Source: BMS3ABIN03 sp964418885 (GTDB lineage: Bacteria; Bacteroidota; Ignavibacteria; Ignavibacteriales; Ignavibacteriaceae). Taken from it: a DNA stretch of 64,000 nucleotides. Made by a program: the position numbers and the translations under genes. The first letter of the stretch is position 1. The number at the start of each line of letters is the position of its first letter. This document shows, piece by piece, positions 35,683-45,759 of this stretch. Below the pieces are notes generated by a model, which saw only the letters and a list, made by a program, of their open reading frames with translations, did not search any database and was not told the origin of the DNA. Location of the stretch: assembly GCA_964418885.1 (NCBI GenBank), contig CAYQNW010000005.1, positions 14,156-78,155 on the forward strand, given 5' to 3'.

Positions 35683-38571
35683 ATGAAAAGAATTGCTACA
35701 TTCACAGCTTTAATTGTAGTTTTATTACTTATTACATCTCTTTATTCGCAGGAATCATCCCGCTTTCAATACAGATCCCCCCTCCCAAATTCAAAACTGT
35801 TATCGAGGGAAACCAATATTATTTTTTCCGGTTCAGACTTTATTAATAAATCCAGTCTGACAGATAATAATCTAATCAAGGTTGTTGGTTCCAGGAGCGG
35901 CATACACAATGGCGAATTGATTCTTAGCGATGATAATAAAACTGTTGTATTCAATCCTGATAAACCTTTCGCAGCAGGAGAAATAGTAACCGTAACATTA
36001 AAATCAGGTATTAAAACACTAAGTGGTAAAGGAATAGAACCGGAATCGTATAGTTTTAGCATTACACCACTTGAAGAACCTATTAAACTCGATCCGGTAA
36101 AAAGGCTTGGGACTGGAATTTCTTTAGAAGATTTAAAATCCTCCAAATCGGGAATCAACAAATCGTTACTTGATACTGTTCCATCAGATTTTCCCGTAGT
36201 AACAGTAGGAACATCCGATAATCCTTCGCCAGGAAATATCTTTTTAACAAATTTCGGTGGGAGTGATACAATAGGTTTTTACATTTCGATGGTGGATAAT
36301 AACGGTAATCTGGTTAAATATAAAAAAATTGAACCGAATCCAGCATTCGATTTTACAGTTCAACCTAACGGATTACTAAGTTATGCTGATGTTAAGGAAT
36401 TCTTCGGCGGACACGGTTCCGGACAGTTTAAAATACTTGATACTTCGTTTGCAGTTGTAGATTCATTTCAGTGCGGTAACGGTTACGATGCTGAATTGCA
36501 TGGATTTCAACTATTACCAAATGGTCATGGATTATTATTTGCGTACGACCCACAGCCGTATGACTTGAGCAAAGTTGTTCCCGGAGGTAATCCGAATGCA
36601 ATTGTAACTGGTGGAATTATTCAGGAGATCGATGCAAATAAAAATGTTGTTTTTCAATGGAGAACCTGGGATTATATACCCATAACAGACAGCTATGCCG
36701 ACCTGACCCGTAACGCTATTGATTATGCACATATTAATGCAATTGAAGGGGATAACGACGGCAATATTTTGTTTATTGGAAGAACAATATCGGCAGTAAT
36801 AAAGATAAATCGTTCTACAGGTGAAATTATGTGGCACCTTGGTGGTAAACAAAATGAATTCAAATTTATTAATGAACATCCAGAAAACGCACCTGAATAT
36901 TTTGTAGGACCCCACGATATCAGACGCATAGCAAATGGTGATATTACTCTTTTTGATAACGGAGACAGGCACAACCCGCCATACTCACGCGCTGTAGAAT
37001 ATAAACTAAATGAAGACAGCCTGACTGCAACACTTATTTGGGAATTCAGACACAATCCTGACATATATACTTTTGCAATGGGTTCAGTACAGAGATTACC
37101 GAATGGAAGCACTTTTATCGGTTGGGGAAGTGCGAGCGCAGGTGGTGGTCCCGTTTGTACAGAAGTACGTCCTGATAATACAATTGCACTGGAACTTTTC
37201 TACCCGTCAGGAGTTATGTCTTACAGAGCTTTTAAATTTCCCTGGGCAAGCGGTTTGCCATCGGCATCTGTTATGACCAATGAAATTTTAGAAGGTAATA
37301 CATATACGTTTAATGATTCTAATGATACAACCGGTACAACTATTACTTTTAACTATCTCGAGACTATTCTATATAATTCTGTTAGAGTTAACCGGTATGG
37401 ATATGCACCGGTTAGTCCATTATTTAATGACCGCGCCCCCTTAGTATATCCAGCAAAAGTTACGGTAGAACCATTCGGGATTGATTCAATAAATGTTGAT
37501 GTTTCGTTTAATGTAGATCAGATACCGCAGATTATGGACCCTGCAAATGCCATTGTTTATTTCAGATCGACAATCGGTTCAGGGATTTTCAAACCATTAT
37601 CGACAGCATATTTACCCGGAACAAATGAACTTAAGGTATACGGAGTTGGTGAAACTAATAAAGTAGGTGAGTTTATTTTTGCCTATCCGGATGTACCGGT
37701 TGTACCAACTATTCCCGGGCTTGTTTCTCCTTTAAACGATCAGCTAGTTAACCAGGATTCCCCTGCTAACTTAGAATGGTCTCCAACAGGTTTTGCAGAT
37801 AAGTTTTATTTACAGGTTTCTACAGATCAAAACTTTACAAGCACCGTTATCGATGATTCAAACTTAACAACGCTTACTTATACGTTAAATTCTTTACAGC
37901 AAGAACAGGATTACTTCTGGCATGTAAAATCTAAAAATCTTGCAGGCTGGGGAGATTGGTCTGATACCTGGCAATTCAAATCAACTTCAGCATTTATAGA
38001 CTTGACATTTCCGAACGGTGGAGAAACATGGGATACAGACACTTCCCTGGTTATTTACTGGGATCTTAACGTGCAGGATAGTGTGAGTATAGATCTTTAC
38101 AAAAATGATGTTTTCTCCAGAACTATTGTTGACAGCTTTTATTCTGCAACAGGTGGATACAGATGGGTTTTATCAGACAGTATATATTCGGATACCGACT
38201 ATAAAATAAAAATATCTTCCATTGACGGTTCATTGGAAGATATGAGTGAGAACAATTTCACAATTATTTATAATCCCACGGATGTAAAACGAACCAATGA
38301 ATTAGTAACAGACTTCAGACTGGAACAAAATTATCCGAATCCATTCAACCCGGTTACAAATATCCAATTTAACATTCCAAATCGTGAATTTGTTTCTTTA
38401 AAAATTTATGATGTTCTGGGTAATGAAATCACCACCTTGATAAATGAAGAAAAGCTGGCTGGCGGATATAATGTGCAATTTGATGCAAGTAATCTGCCAA
38501 GTGGAGTATATTTTTATACTCTGGCAGCAGGTTCGTTTAACCAGACGAGAAAGATGCTGCTGTTGAAATAA
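35683..38571 (+). CDS. secreted arylsulfotransferase-like protein with Ig/Fn3-like domains and type IX sorting domain
   Basis: A 962-residue protein. Order: signal peptide (about 1-22), a SbsA-type Ig-like domain (about 25-130), an arylsulfotransferase-like beta-propeller (about 170-540), a linker, an Fn3-like domain (about 690-770), a second beta-sandwich, and an YPNPFNPVTNIQF sorting domain (about 885-962). Propeller landmarks shared with the three downstream paralogues are GEIMWHLGGKQNEFKFINEH and NEDSLTATLIWEF. The family transfers sulfate between phenolic groups or just binds ligands; activity here is not proven. It is the first and longest of four consecutive paralogues, and the only one with the extra domains. 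Confidence 0.85.
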   Translation: MKRIATFTALIVVLLLITSLYSQESSRFQYRSPLPNSKLLSRETNIIFSGSDFINKSSLTDNNLIKVVGSRSGIHNGELILSDDNKTVVFNPDKPFAAGEIVTVTLKSGIKTLSGKGIEPESYSFSITPLEEPIKLDPVKRLGTGISLEDLKSSKSGINKSLLDTVPSDFPVVTVGTSDNPSPGNIFLTNFGGSDTIGFYISMVDNNGNLVKYKKIEPNPAFDFTVQPNGLLSYADVKEFFGGHGSGQFKILDTSFAVVDSFQCGNGYDAELHGFQLLPNGHGLLFAYDPQPYDLSKVVPGGNPNAIVTGGIIQEIDANKNVVFQWRTWDYIPITDSYADLTRNAIDYAHINAIEGDNDGNILFIGRTISAVIKINRSTGEIMWHLGGKQNEFKFINEHPENAPEYFVGPHDIRRIANGDITLFDNGDRHNPPYSRAVEYKLNEDSLTATLIWEFRHNPDIYTFAMGSVQRLPNGSTFIGWGSASAGGGPVCTEVRPDNTIALELFYPSGVMSYRAFKFPWASGLPSASVMTNEILEGNTYTFNDSNDTTGTTITFNYLETILYNSVRVNRYGYAPVSPLFNDRAPLVYPAKVTVEPFGIDSINVDVSFNVDQIPQIMDPANAIVYFRSTIGSGIFKPLSTAYLPGTNELKVYGVGETNKVGEFIFAYPDVPVVPTIPGLVSPLNDQLVNQDSPANLEWSPTGFADKFYLQVSTDQNFTSTVIDDSNLTTLTYTLNSLQQEQDYFWHVKSKNLAGWGDWSDTWQFKSTSAFIDLTFPNGGETWDTDTSLVIYWDLNVQDSVSIDLYKNDVFSRTIVDSFYSATGGYRWVLSDSIYSDTDYKIKISSIDGSLEDMSENNFTIIYNPTDVKRTNELVTDFRLEQNYPNPFNPVTNIQFNIPNREFVSLKIYDVLGNEITTLINEEKLAGGYNVQFDASNLPSGVYFYTLAAGSFNQTRKMLLLK

Positions 38572-38631
38572 CGTCAAATTAAAAAAAGTATTAATAATTT
38601 TTTGGTGATCTTTTAATTGATATTAGATTGA

Positions 38632-40383
38632 ATGCTAAAATATCAGGTTAAGCTTTATTACATTCAAATTAGTTTCCTTATTATTCTGTGCCCTGTAAAG
38701 TTATTCAGGGCACAACCTTTATCGAACTCACTCTTCAATATTCCTGAAATTGAAATAACCGTTAACAATCATCCCTTCGATGATTATCTTTTCTTGGGAT
38801 TAACCGCTGGTGGAGCAGGTCATTTACTTATTGTTGATAATGATGCTACTCCGGTCTTTTATAAAATAGTTGATGGTACAATCTTTAATTTTTTATGGCA
38901 GGAAAACGGTGAATTAACTTACAACATTTATCCTGATTCTGCTTACGGACTTGATAGTTCGGGTACACTTGTAAACAGATTTTACACACCTGAACCGTAT
39001 GGCTACGATTTCCATGAACTTACTGTTTTAGAAGATGGGACATATTATGTTCTCGGCGATGAAAATATATCCGTTGATTTAAGTGAAATTGTTCCCGGGG
39101 GAAATCCTAAAGCAACTTTAATTACACAAAATATTTATCAGATGGATGCAAACGATAATGAAATCTGGAGCTGGCGATCAATTGAACATTACGATTTAAC
39201 CGATGTGGACGATGATGTAAGCTTATTACAAATTTATATTGACTGGTCACATTGCAATTCAATTAAAGTTGATTACGATGGCAATATTCTACTTTCAACA
39301 AGAAATTTCGATGAAGTAACAAAAATTAACAGACAAACAGGTGATATAATCTGGCGTCTTGGTGGAGAACAAAATCAGTTTAAATTTATTAACGATACAC
39401 GAAGATTTGCACGCCAACACGATGTTAAAAGAAATTCTGAAGGTAATCTTATTCTTTTCGATAACGGTGTACGTCTCGATCCACAATATTCCAGTCTCGT
39501 TGAATATGCATTAGATGAAGATTCACTTACGGCAACCTTGGTAAGAAGATTTTCAATAGGCGATACTCTTTGGTCACGTATAAGAGGTGGGGTTCAGGGA
39601 TTATCTAATGGCGATCACTTGATTGACTGGGGAGAAAGAAACAACCCGGCAGTAACAGAAATTAATAAAAATAATGAAATAGTTTATGAAATCCGGTTTC
39701 CAAATGGAGGTCACCGTTACCGTTCATTCCGATTTCCGTGGAAAACAAATTACTTTTATGTAAATACTGATTCATTGAATTTCGGAACACTATCTCTTGG
39801 TGATTCTTCTTACAAAAAATTATGGGTTAAAAATACAAGAGAAGATATTGCTATTATAAACGAATTTTATCTTAAAGATCAATCTTTTGCAATTTCAAAT
39901 GAATTGCCAATCAGCATTCCTAAAAATGACTCAGTAAAATTAGTCGTAATGTTTAAACCTTACGACGCAGGCTATTTTCATAATAAGTTGAATATCAGAT
40001 ATGTAAAAGATTCGCTCCTGCTTGGTCGGCAGGTTGATTTGTATGGTACAGCTAATAAAGTTGTGAATGTTGAAAATAATTCAAGTACAATTAATGAATT
40101 TTCACTTTCTCAGAACTATCCAAATCCTTTTAATCCATCCACGTATATCGGATACCGGATTAAAGATCAGGAATTTGTCTCATTAAAAGTTTATAATGTT
40201 CTGGGAAAAGAAATTGCAACATTAGTTAACGAAGAAAAACCGGCCGGGAATTATAAAATAGAGTTTAATAGTAATTCAAACCTGTTATCAGGTAAATCTG
40301 GTAATCTGCCCAGTGGAATTTATTTCTACAGACTGAAGGCAGGCAGTTTTATTTCCGTGAAGAAAATGATATTGATGAAATAA
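38632..40383 (+). CDS. secreted arylsulfotransferase-like protein with type IX sorting domain
   Basis: A 583-residue paralogue of its neighbours. A signal peptide (about 1-28) leads into an arylsulfotransferase-like propeller with DWSHCNSI, ILLSTRNFDEVTKINR, GDIIWRLGGEQNQ and RQHDVKRN. A short Ig-like domain follows (about 375-480), then the sorting domain with QNYPNPFNPSTYIGYRI. His residues in WSHCN and RQHDV are candidates for the catalytic positions of the family. It lies 60 bases after the previous paralogue and 28 before the next, so the array may be co-transcribed. Confidence 0.82.
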   Translation: MLKYQVKLYYIQISFLIILCPVKLFRAQPLSNSLFNIPEIEITVNNHPFDDYLFLGLTAGGAGHLLIVDNDATPVFYKIVDGTIFNFLWQENGELTYNIYPDSAYGLDSSGTLVNRFYTPEPYGYDFHELTVLEDGTYYVLGDENISVDLSEIVPGGNPKATLITQNIYQMDANDNEIWSWRSIEHYDLTDVDDDVSLLQIYIDWSHCNSIKVDYDGNILLSTRNFDEVTKINRQTGDIIWRLGGEQNQFKFINDTRRFARQHDVKRNSEGNLILFDNGVRLDPQYSSLVEYALDEDSLTATLVRRFSIGDTLWSRIRGGVQGLSNGDHLIDWGERNNPAVTEINKNNEIVYEIRFPNGGHRYRSFRFPWKTNYFYVNTDSLNFGTLSLGDSSYKKLWVKNTREDIAIINEFYLKDQSFAISNELPISIPKNDSVKLVVMFKPYDAGYFHNKLNIRYVKDSLLLGRQVDLYGTANKVVNVENNSSTINEFSLSQNYPNPFNPSTYIGYRIKDQEFVSLKVYNVLGKEIATLVNEEKPAGNYKIEFNSNSNLLSGKSGNLPSGIYFYRLKAGSFISVKKMILMK

Positions 40384-40411
40384 ATTAATTTCGTCTTCTG
40401 ATCATATTAAA

Positions 40412-42166
40412 ATGCGAATTAACAAATTAAGATTTATTTATCTATTAGTTTATTTAATTATTCAAATTACCTTTTTATGTTATTCGCAGGATTTAAATGT
40501 AGTAGTAACCGTAAATAAAAATCCATCTAAAGATTATCTCTTTTTAGGATTAACTATCGACGAGTTTAATGGCAGCTTGTGGATTGTTGATAACGATCTT
40601 ACTCCTGTTTTTTACAAAAAAATTATTGGTAGAATATACAACTTTACTTACCAACCAAATGGTGAACTCACTTATTTTAACATTAGTACTGATTCTATTG
40701 AAAGCTATGGAATGGATAGTTCGGGAACAATTACCAATCAATTTATTACACCGGATGAACATCCTTTAGATATACATGAGCTGCATATGCTTGAAGATGG
40801 TTCTTATTACATATTAGGCAAAGAAATTATAACTATAGATATGAGCCAATATATTGCTAATGGCAAAACCGATGCAATTCTTAATTCAAATACAATTCAC
40901 TATATGGATTCAGATAACAATGAAATTTGGAGATGGAGTGCATTCGATCATTATAACATACTTGATGTGGATGATCATATTAACCTGACTCAGCCACAGA
41001 TTGATTGGACACATTGTAATGCTGTTGAAATTGATACTGATGGAAATATACTTCTCTCCACAAGAAATTTTGATGAGATCACAAAGATAGATCGCCAAAC
41101 AGGCGAAATCATCTGGCGATTGGGTGGTAAAAAAAACCAATTCAGGTTTATTAATGATTCGTTAAGATTTATGCGTCAGCATGATGTTCGCAGACGATCA
41201 AACGGGAATTTAATGATGTTCGATAACGGTGATTACCGTCGCCCGCGATTTTCAAGCTATGTTGAATATAAACTAAATGAAGACAGTCTAACTGCCACAC
41301 TAGTAAGAAGATATTCAAGAAACGAATCGGTATATGTAGATTCACGCGGAAGCGTGGAAGAATTGCCAAACGGAAATACATTAATCAGCTGGGGCTTGAG
41401 TGAAGATCCATCTGTGACAGAATTTAATGCTGATGATTCAATTGAATTTGAAATTAAGTTTTCTATCCCTATGCATCAATATAGGGCATACCGTTTTCCC
41501 TGGAAGACTAATTATTTTTTTGTGAATACAGATTCATTAAATTTCGGGACGGTATCTTTAGGAGACTCTTCATTCCAAAAAGTCTGGATTAAAAATACTC
41601 GATATAATTCTGTTATTATAAATGAATTTTATATTAAAGATTCTGCTTTTTCAGTGACCAACAAACTACCATTTACTATTCCGAAAAATGATTCAGTAAA
41701 ATTAGTGGTGAAATATAGACCTTACAGAAGTGGGATTTTTCATGATAAATTAAATATAAGATATGTAAGCCATACATTTCTTCTCGGGAAACAGGTCGAT
41801 CTTTACGCTACAGGCAATGAAGTAAGAACATATGTAAAAAAGCAAAAAATAAAAAAGGGATATTCCCTTTCGCAAAATTATCCTAATCCTTTCAATCCGG
41901 TTACAAAAATAAAATATAAAATTCCATTTACAGAAACTTCGCTTTTGCCCGGCTCAGACGGAATGAAGTTAGTACAGCTTAAGATTTACGATATCCTCGG
42001 TAATGAAGTTGCAACTCTTGTTAACGAAAAGAAACCACCTGGGAATTACGAGGCTACGTTCAACGCTCAAACAATGCAGCGAGTTACATTTACAAGCGGA
42101 ATTTATTTTTATAAATTAACCGCGGGCAGCTATACTTCGACAAAAAAAATGGTTCTTCTAAAATAA
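40412..42166 (+). CDS. secreted arylsulfotransferase-like protein with type IX sorting domain
   Basis: A 584-residue protein very close to the next gene in sequence, for example in RRRSNGNLMMFDNGDYR and VEYKLNEDSLTATLVRR. It has a signal peptide (about 1-26), the propeller (about 30-365) with DWTHCNAVEID and MRQHDVRRR, an Ig-like domain (about 370-475) and a YPNPFNPVTKIKYKI sorting domain with an insert (about residues 510-520) compared with its siblings. The high similarity suggests recent duplication. The substrate is unknown. Only ten bases separate it from the next gene. Confidence 0.82.
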   Translation: MRINKLRFIYLLVYLIIQITFLCYSQDLNVVVTVNKNPSKDYLFLGLTIDEFNGSLWIVDNDLTPVFYKKIIGRIYNFTYQPNGELTYFNISTDSIESYGMDSSGTITNQFITPDEHPLDIHELHMLEDGSYYILGKEIITIDMSQYIANGKTDAILNSNTIHYMDSDNNEIWRWSAFDHYNILDVDDHINLTQPQIDWTHCNAVEIDTDGNILLSTRNFDEITKIDRQTGEIIWRLGGKKNQFRFINDSLRFMRQHDVRRRSNGNLMMFDNGDYRRPRFSSYVEYKLNEDSLTATLVRRYSRNESVYVDSRGSVEELPNGNTLISWGLSEDPSVTEFNADDSIEFEIKFSIPMHQYRAYRFPWKTNYFFVNTDSLNFGTVSLGDSSFQKVWIKNTRYNSVIINEFYIKDSAFSVTNKLPFTIPKNDSVKLVVKYRPYRSGIFHDKLNIRYVSHTFLLGKQVDLYATGNEVRTYVKKQKIKKGYSLSQNYPNPFNPVTKIKYKIPFTETSLLPGSDGMKLVQLKIYDILGNEVATLVNEKKPPGNYEATFNAQTMQRVTFTSGIYFYKLTAGSYTSTKKMVLLK

Positions 42167-42176
42167 CTTTAATAAA

Positions 42177-43871
42177 ATGAGAATTAATCGCCTGAAATAT
42201 ATTTTCCTGACAGCTTATATAATCATTCAATCCGGTTCAGTGGTTTATACACAGAGTTTGAATGCCATAGTTACTATAAACAAAAAGCCATCAAAGGATT
42301 ATCTTTTCTTGGGATTGTCCTCAAATGCCGTTGGTCAACTTTGGATAGTTGATAACGATCTTACTCCTGTGTTCTATAAAAAAATCAATGGAACTATATT
42401 TGATTTTAAATATCAACCTGATCATGAATTAACTTATAATATTTATTCTACATATAGCTATGGAATGGATAATTCTGGTACTCCAAATGATCAATTCTTT
42501 ACTCCTGAAGGTTTCGCTCTGGATGTTCACGACCTACAGATTCTTAAAGATGGTTCATATTATATTTTGGGAAGAGAACATCTGACAATTGATATGAGCC
42601 AGTATGTTGATGGCGGAGATACCGAAGCGTTGCTCATAACACACACAATACATCATATGGACGCAAATGATAATGAAATATGGAGATGGCGTTCAATCGA
42701 TCATTACGACATTTTTGATGTTGATGACCACATTGATTTAACACAACATCAGATTGACTGGACACATTGTAATGCTATTGAAATTGATAACGATGGAAAT
42801 ATACTTCTCTCTACAAGAAATTTCGATGAGATCACAAAGATAGATAGTAAAACCGGTGAAATTATCTGGCGTCTTGGAGGTAAAAAGAATCAATTCAGAT
42901 TTATTAACGATACGCTAGGATTTAGTCGACAACATGATGTTCGCAGACGATCAAACGGTAATTTAATGATGTTTGATAACGGACATTTCCGCTCTCCACA
43001 GTTTTCCAGCTATGTTGAATATAAATTAAACGAAGATAGTTTAACTGCCACTCTTGTCAGAAGATTTTCAAGAAATGAATCTGTTTACTCGGAATCGAGA
43101 GGAGGCGTTCAGGAATTATCAAACGGAAATACATTGATTAGCTGGGGTGAAAACCAGGACCCGTGTGTCACAGAATTCAATGATAAAGATTCAATTGAAT
43201 ACGAAATAAAGTTTGCTGCATTAACTCATCAATACAGAGCATACTGCTTTCCATGGAAAACGGATTATTTTTATGTAAATACAGATTCACTGAATTTCGG
43301 GACTGTTTCTTTGGGAGATTCTTCATACCAAAAAATGTGGGTTAAAAACACCAAACATGATTCCGTTATTATAAATGAATTCTACTTTAAGAGTTCTGCT
43401 TTTTCTGTAACCAACAGATTACCAATTACTATTCAGAAAAATGATTCAGTGAAATTAGTTGTTAAATATAAACCTTATCGAAACGGGTACTCTTACGATA
43501 AATTAAATATTAGATCTGTAAGCGATACACTTCTTCTTGGGAAACAGGTTGATCTTTATGGTATAAGCAATGGAGTAATAACAGACGTACAAAATCAAAA
43601 TATAAAAAAAGGATACTACCTTTCAGAGAATTATCCTAATCCTTTTAATCCAACCACAGATATCAGATACAGAATTTCGGAAAGCAAATTTGTTTCCTTA
43701 AAAGTTTATAACGCTCTGGGAGAAGAAGTAGCAACCCTGGTTAGTGAGCAAAAGGCTCCGGGAAGTTATAGGGTAGAATTTGATGGGACTGAACTTCCAA
43801 GTGGTATTTACTTTTACAGAATGCAAGCCGGAAATTATACAATGACTGAAAAAATGGTTTTACTGAGGTGA
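42177..43871 (+). CDS. secreted arylsulfotransferase-like protein with type IX sorting domain
   Basis: The 564-residue last member of the array. It has a signal peptide (about 1-26), the propeller with DWTHCNAIEID, LLSTRNFDEITKID and SRQHDVRRR, an Ig-like domain, and the shortest sorting domain of the four (YPNPFNPTTDIRYRI to KMVLLR). The gene ends one base before the convergent stop codon of the CULT-domain gene, leaving no room for a separate terminator. Function is inferred from the family only; the propeller might act as a ligand-binding rather than catalytic domain. Confidence 0.82.
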   Translation: MRINRLKYIFLTAYIIIQSGSVVYTQSLNAIVTINKKPSKDYLFLGLSSNAVGQLWIVDNDLTPVFYKKINGTIFDFKYQPDHELTYNIYSTYSYGMDNSGTPNDQFFTPEGFALDVHDLQILKDGSYYILGREHLTIDMSQYVDGGDTEALLITHTIHHMDANDNEIWRWRSIDHYDIFDVDDHIDLTQHQIDWTHCNAIEIDNDGNILLSTRNFDEITKIDSKTGEIIWRLGGKKNQFRFINDTLGFSRQHDVRRRSNGNLMMFDNGHFRSPQFSSYVEYKLNEDSLTATLVRRFSRNESVYSESRGGVQELSNGNTLISWGENQDPCVTEFNDKDSIEYEIKFAALTHQYRAYCFPWKTDYFYVNTDSLNFGTVSLGDSSYQKMWVKNTKHDSVIINEFYFKSSAFSVTNRLPITIQKNDSVKLVVKYKPYRNGYSYDKLNIRSVSDTLLLGKQVDLYGISNGVITDVQNQNIKKGYYLSENYPNPFNPTTDIRYRISESKFVSLKVYNALGEEVATLVSEQKAPGSYRVEFDGTELPSGIYFYRMQAGNYTMTEKMVLLR

Positions 43872-43872
43872 A

Positions 43873-44274
43873 TTAATTGAAAAGTGCCGAACCTTTGATC
43901 AGTCGTGATTTTATCAATCCGTAAAATGAATACTGCCCTGAATATCTCCATCCAAGATGTGAACCACAGCGACTGCACATAGCATACGACCAGAAATGTC
44001 CCTGGAACCAGGTAAATTCCATTGTCGGTATTCCGGTATCCAGACATCCATCGGCAGAATCAAAAGTGATAATATCAAAAATAAATCCGCCCGGATTTGT
44101 AAATTGAAATTCACTCTGATCATTAAATAGAAACCTATCTTTATCAGAAGTGATTTTTTTACTGCATATGAGACAGAGCCAGTCATCGGGTTTAAGTTCG
44201 GTTTTAGTATCTACTTTAGGTACTGTTTCGGTTACTATATCCTTTTGTGGATTTATTTCTTTCTTTTCTGTCAT
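43873..44274 (-). CDS. CULT-domain protein (cereblon thalidomide-binding-domain homologue)
   Basis: A 133-residue protein. After a polar N-terminus of about 30 residues comes a single CULT domain. The zinc ligands are the pairs Cys34/Cys37 (CLIC) and Cys100/Cys103 (CSRC). The aromatic cage that binds glutarimide in human cereblon (three Trp) is fully present as Trp89 (TWFQG), Trp95 (HFW) and Trp109 (HLGW), with Tyr111 where an aromatic residue completes the pocket. In eukaryotes this domain recognises C-terminal cyclic imides of proteins; in bacteria the role of stand-alone CULT proteins is not settled. No protease or ligase gene lies next to it. The family call rests on conserved spacing of the Cys pairs and Trp residues. 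Confidence 0.85.
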   Translation of the reverse strand: MTEKKEINPQKDIVTETVPKVDTKTELKPDDWLCLICSKKITSDKDRFLFNDQSEFQFTNPGGFIFDIITFDSADGCLDTGIPTMEFTWFQGHFWSYAMCSRCGSHLGWRYSGQYSFYGLIKSRLIKGSALFN

Positions 44275-44533
44275 CAGGATTTTAACTGTTATTACCTGTT
44301 TCCAATAATTTTATATGTAGCAAAGATAGTTACAAATAAAAATGCAATTTAATTTACTATAAAGAAATAGAAAATATTGAGGGAAGTAATTAATCTTTAT
44401 GATCTTTAACTCACCCCGTGTTTAGAATTGAAAGAATAAAAAGAAGAAATAGTTACAGCACAATACTTAAATTCTTCAGGTTTACCGGAGTTTTTAACGC
44501 TTTTGATTATAATGTATCTCCTGAAGAGGCTAA

Positions 44534-45112
44534 CTATGACACACGATTGAATAACGATGAATTTCTTTCATACAAAACCATTTGTTCCTCGTTATTAACT
44601 CTATTATCCATAGCCTGGTAACTATCGGAATTATCAAAATCGACATAATTAATTATGGAATACAAAGGAGATATAGTATAGTAACCTATTTCATCCTTAG
44701 TAAAGTACTTTGGAAATTTATTTTCGATTTCAGATGCAGATGCTATATTTTTCAATCTTTCTACTATTACTGATCTTTCATCGTTTATTATGATACCATT
44801 ACTTTCTGTATCTATAAAGATCTCTATTGCAAAATCCAGAACATCAACCTGTGTAGGTTTTTCACCCAACATATCCTGGATTGTCTGCAGATGCGGACTA
44901 ATTTTCTCAGCCAGATAAACCAGTTCCCCGAATGAGATCTTTGCTTTAATAATATTTTCAATAAATCTTTTAATGTTTCCTCTTTTTAATGATGGGTAAT
45001 AATAATCAAGCAATTCCATAATATTATCTTCTGTAAGACTACCGGAAAATCTGAATGGTTTATAATTGTTCTCTCCATCGGTGTTGAAACATATAGTATT
45101 TAATCTGTCCAA
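44534..45112 (-). CDS. unknown cytoplasmic protein
   Basis: A 192-residue, mostly helical, acidic protein that I do not recognise. It has no signal peptide, membrane segment or Cys cluster; hydrophobic-plus-charged runs such as SFGELVYLAEKISPHLQTIQ look like amphipathic helices. The start is a TTG with a strong ribosome site (AAGGAG) nine bases ahead. It lies 56 bases downstream of another unknown gene on the same strand, suggesting a two-gene unit. An overlapping plus-strand frame (44418-44621) is judged a shadow. Confidence 0.6.
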   Translation of the reverse strand: MDRLNTICFNTDGENNYKPFRFSGSLTEDNIMELLDYYYPSLKRGNIKRFIENIIKAKISFGELVYLAEKISPHLQTIQDMLGEKPTQVDVLDFAIEIFIDTESNGIIINDERSVIVERLKNIASASEIENKFPKYFTKDEIGYYTISPLYSIINYVDFDNSDSYQAMDNRVNNEEQMVLYERNSSLFNRVS

Positions 45113-45168
45113 TTTTACTCCTTCTTAATGTATTCTGTTCAGTTTCATTATTGGGAAAAAGTAGCCAA

Positions 45169-45489
45169 CTAATGATTTATGAATTGCAAACTCTTTTCTT
45201 CCGATTTAATTATACTTTTAAAACTCCTTAACCCCTGTAATTCCGGTAACCGATTGAGCATATTAAACGCTTCAGAAATAGCCTTTTCTGTAGTGGAATT
45301 TCTTATAATGAAAGGTAGTTCATGCGCCGGTGTTGGAGCATCAACGGTTAACGGGACGATTTTTACTATCTTATCTCCCTTACCTACCACCTGGTTAACA
45401 AATATTGACACTAAATAAGTGTAAAGTGTGTTTGGTATTCCGTGTGAATTAAATCTTTCTACCCAGAATGTTATTGTAGCCAATGACAT
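45169..45489 (-). CDS. unknown small protein
   Basis: A 106-residue protein without signal peptide or recognised motif. It is mixed alpha/beta by appearance, with a central segment DAPTPAHELPFIIRNSTTEKAISEA in which only the prolines stand out. It is the upstream member of a pair with the 192-residue unknown protein. About 270 bases upstream (45490-45759) hold no other gene. No function can be offered. Confidence 0.5.
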   Translation of the reverse strand: MSLATITFWVERFNSHGIPNTLYTYLVSIFVNQVVGKGDKIVKIVPLTVDAPTPAHELPFIIRNSTTEKAISEAFNMLNRLPELQGLRSFKSIIKSEEKSLQFINH

Positions 45490-45759
45490 ATTCTACCAAC
45501 TTTGGAATATTAGATTTTGAAATAAAGTTGATAAGCCAAATAAATGATATGACACTATTCGACTCAAGCACCATTAATAGACAATGTAATTCATGGGCAA
45601 TTTTCATACCCTGTTTTTCAATGATAATTATCTCAAAATCAAACCTAGAAAATTAATCGATGTCAATTGTATCGCCCCGATTGTCATTAGACGTAATTCA
45701 TGTGGGCATAAATTATTTGGAAGAAAAAAATATCATCTCTAAAGACTGATAAATTAAAT

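Noticed and set aside
36535..37112. Minus-strand open frames within the first arylsulfotransferase gene
   Set aside because: Antisense to conserved propeller sequence; similar shadows appear at the matching place in the paralogues, as expected from shared codons.
44418..44621. Plus-strand frame of 67 codons
   Set aside because: Overlaps the end of the minus-strand unknown gene, which has a much better ribosome site and composition; no motif.
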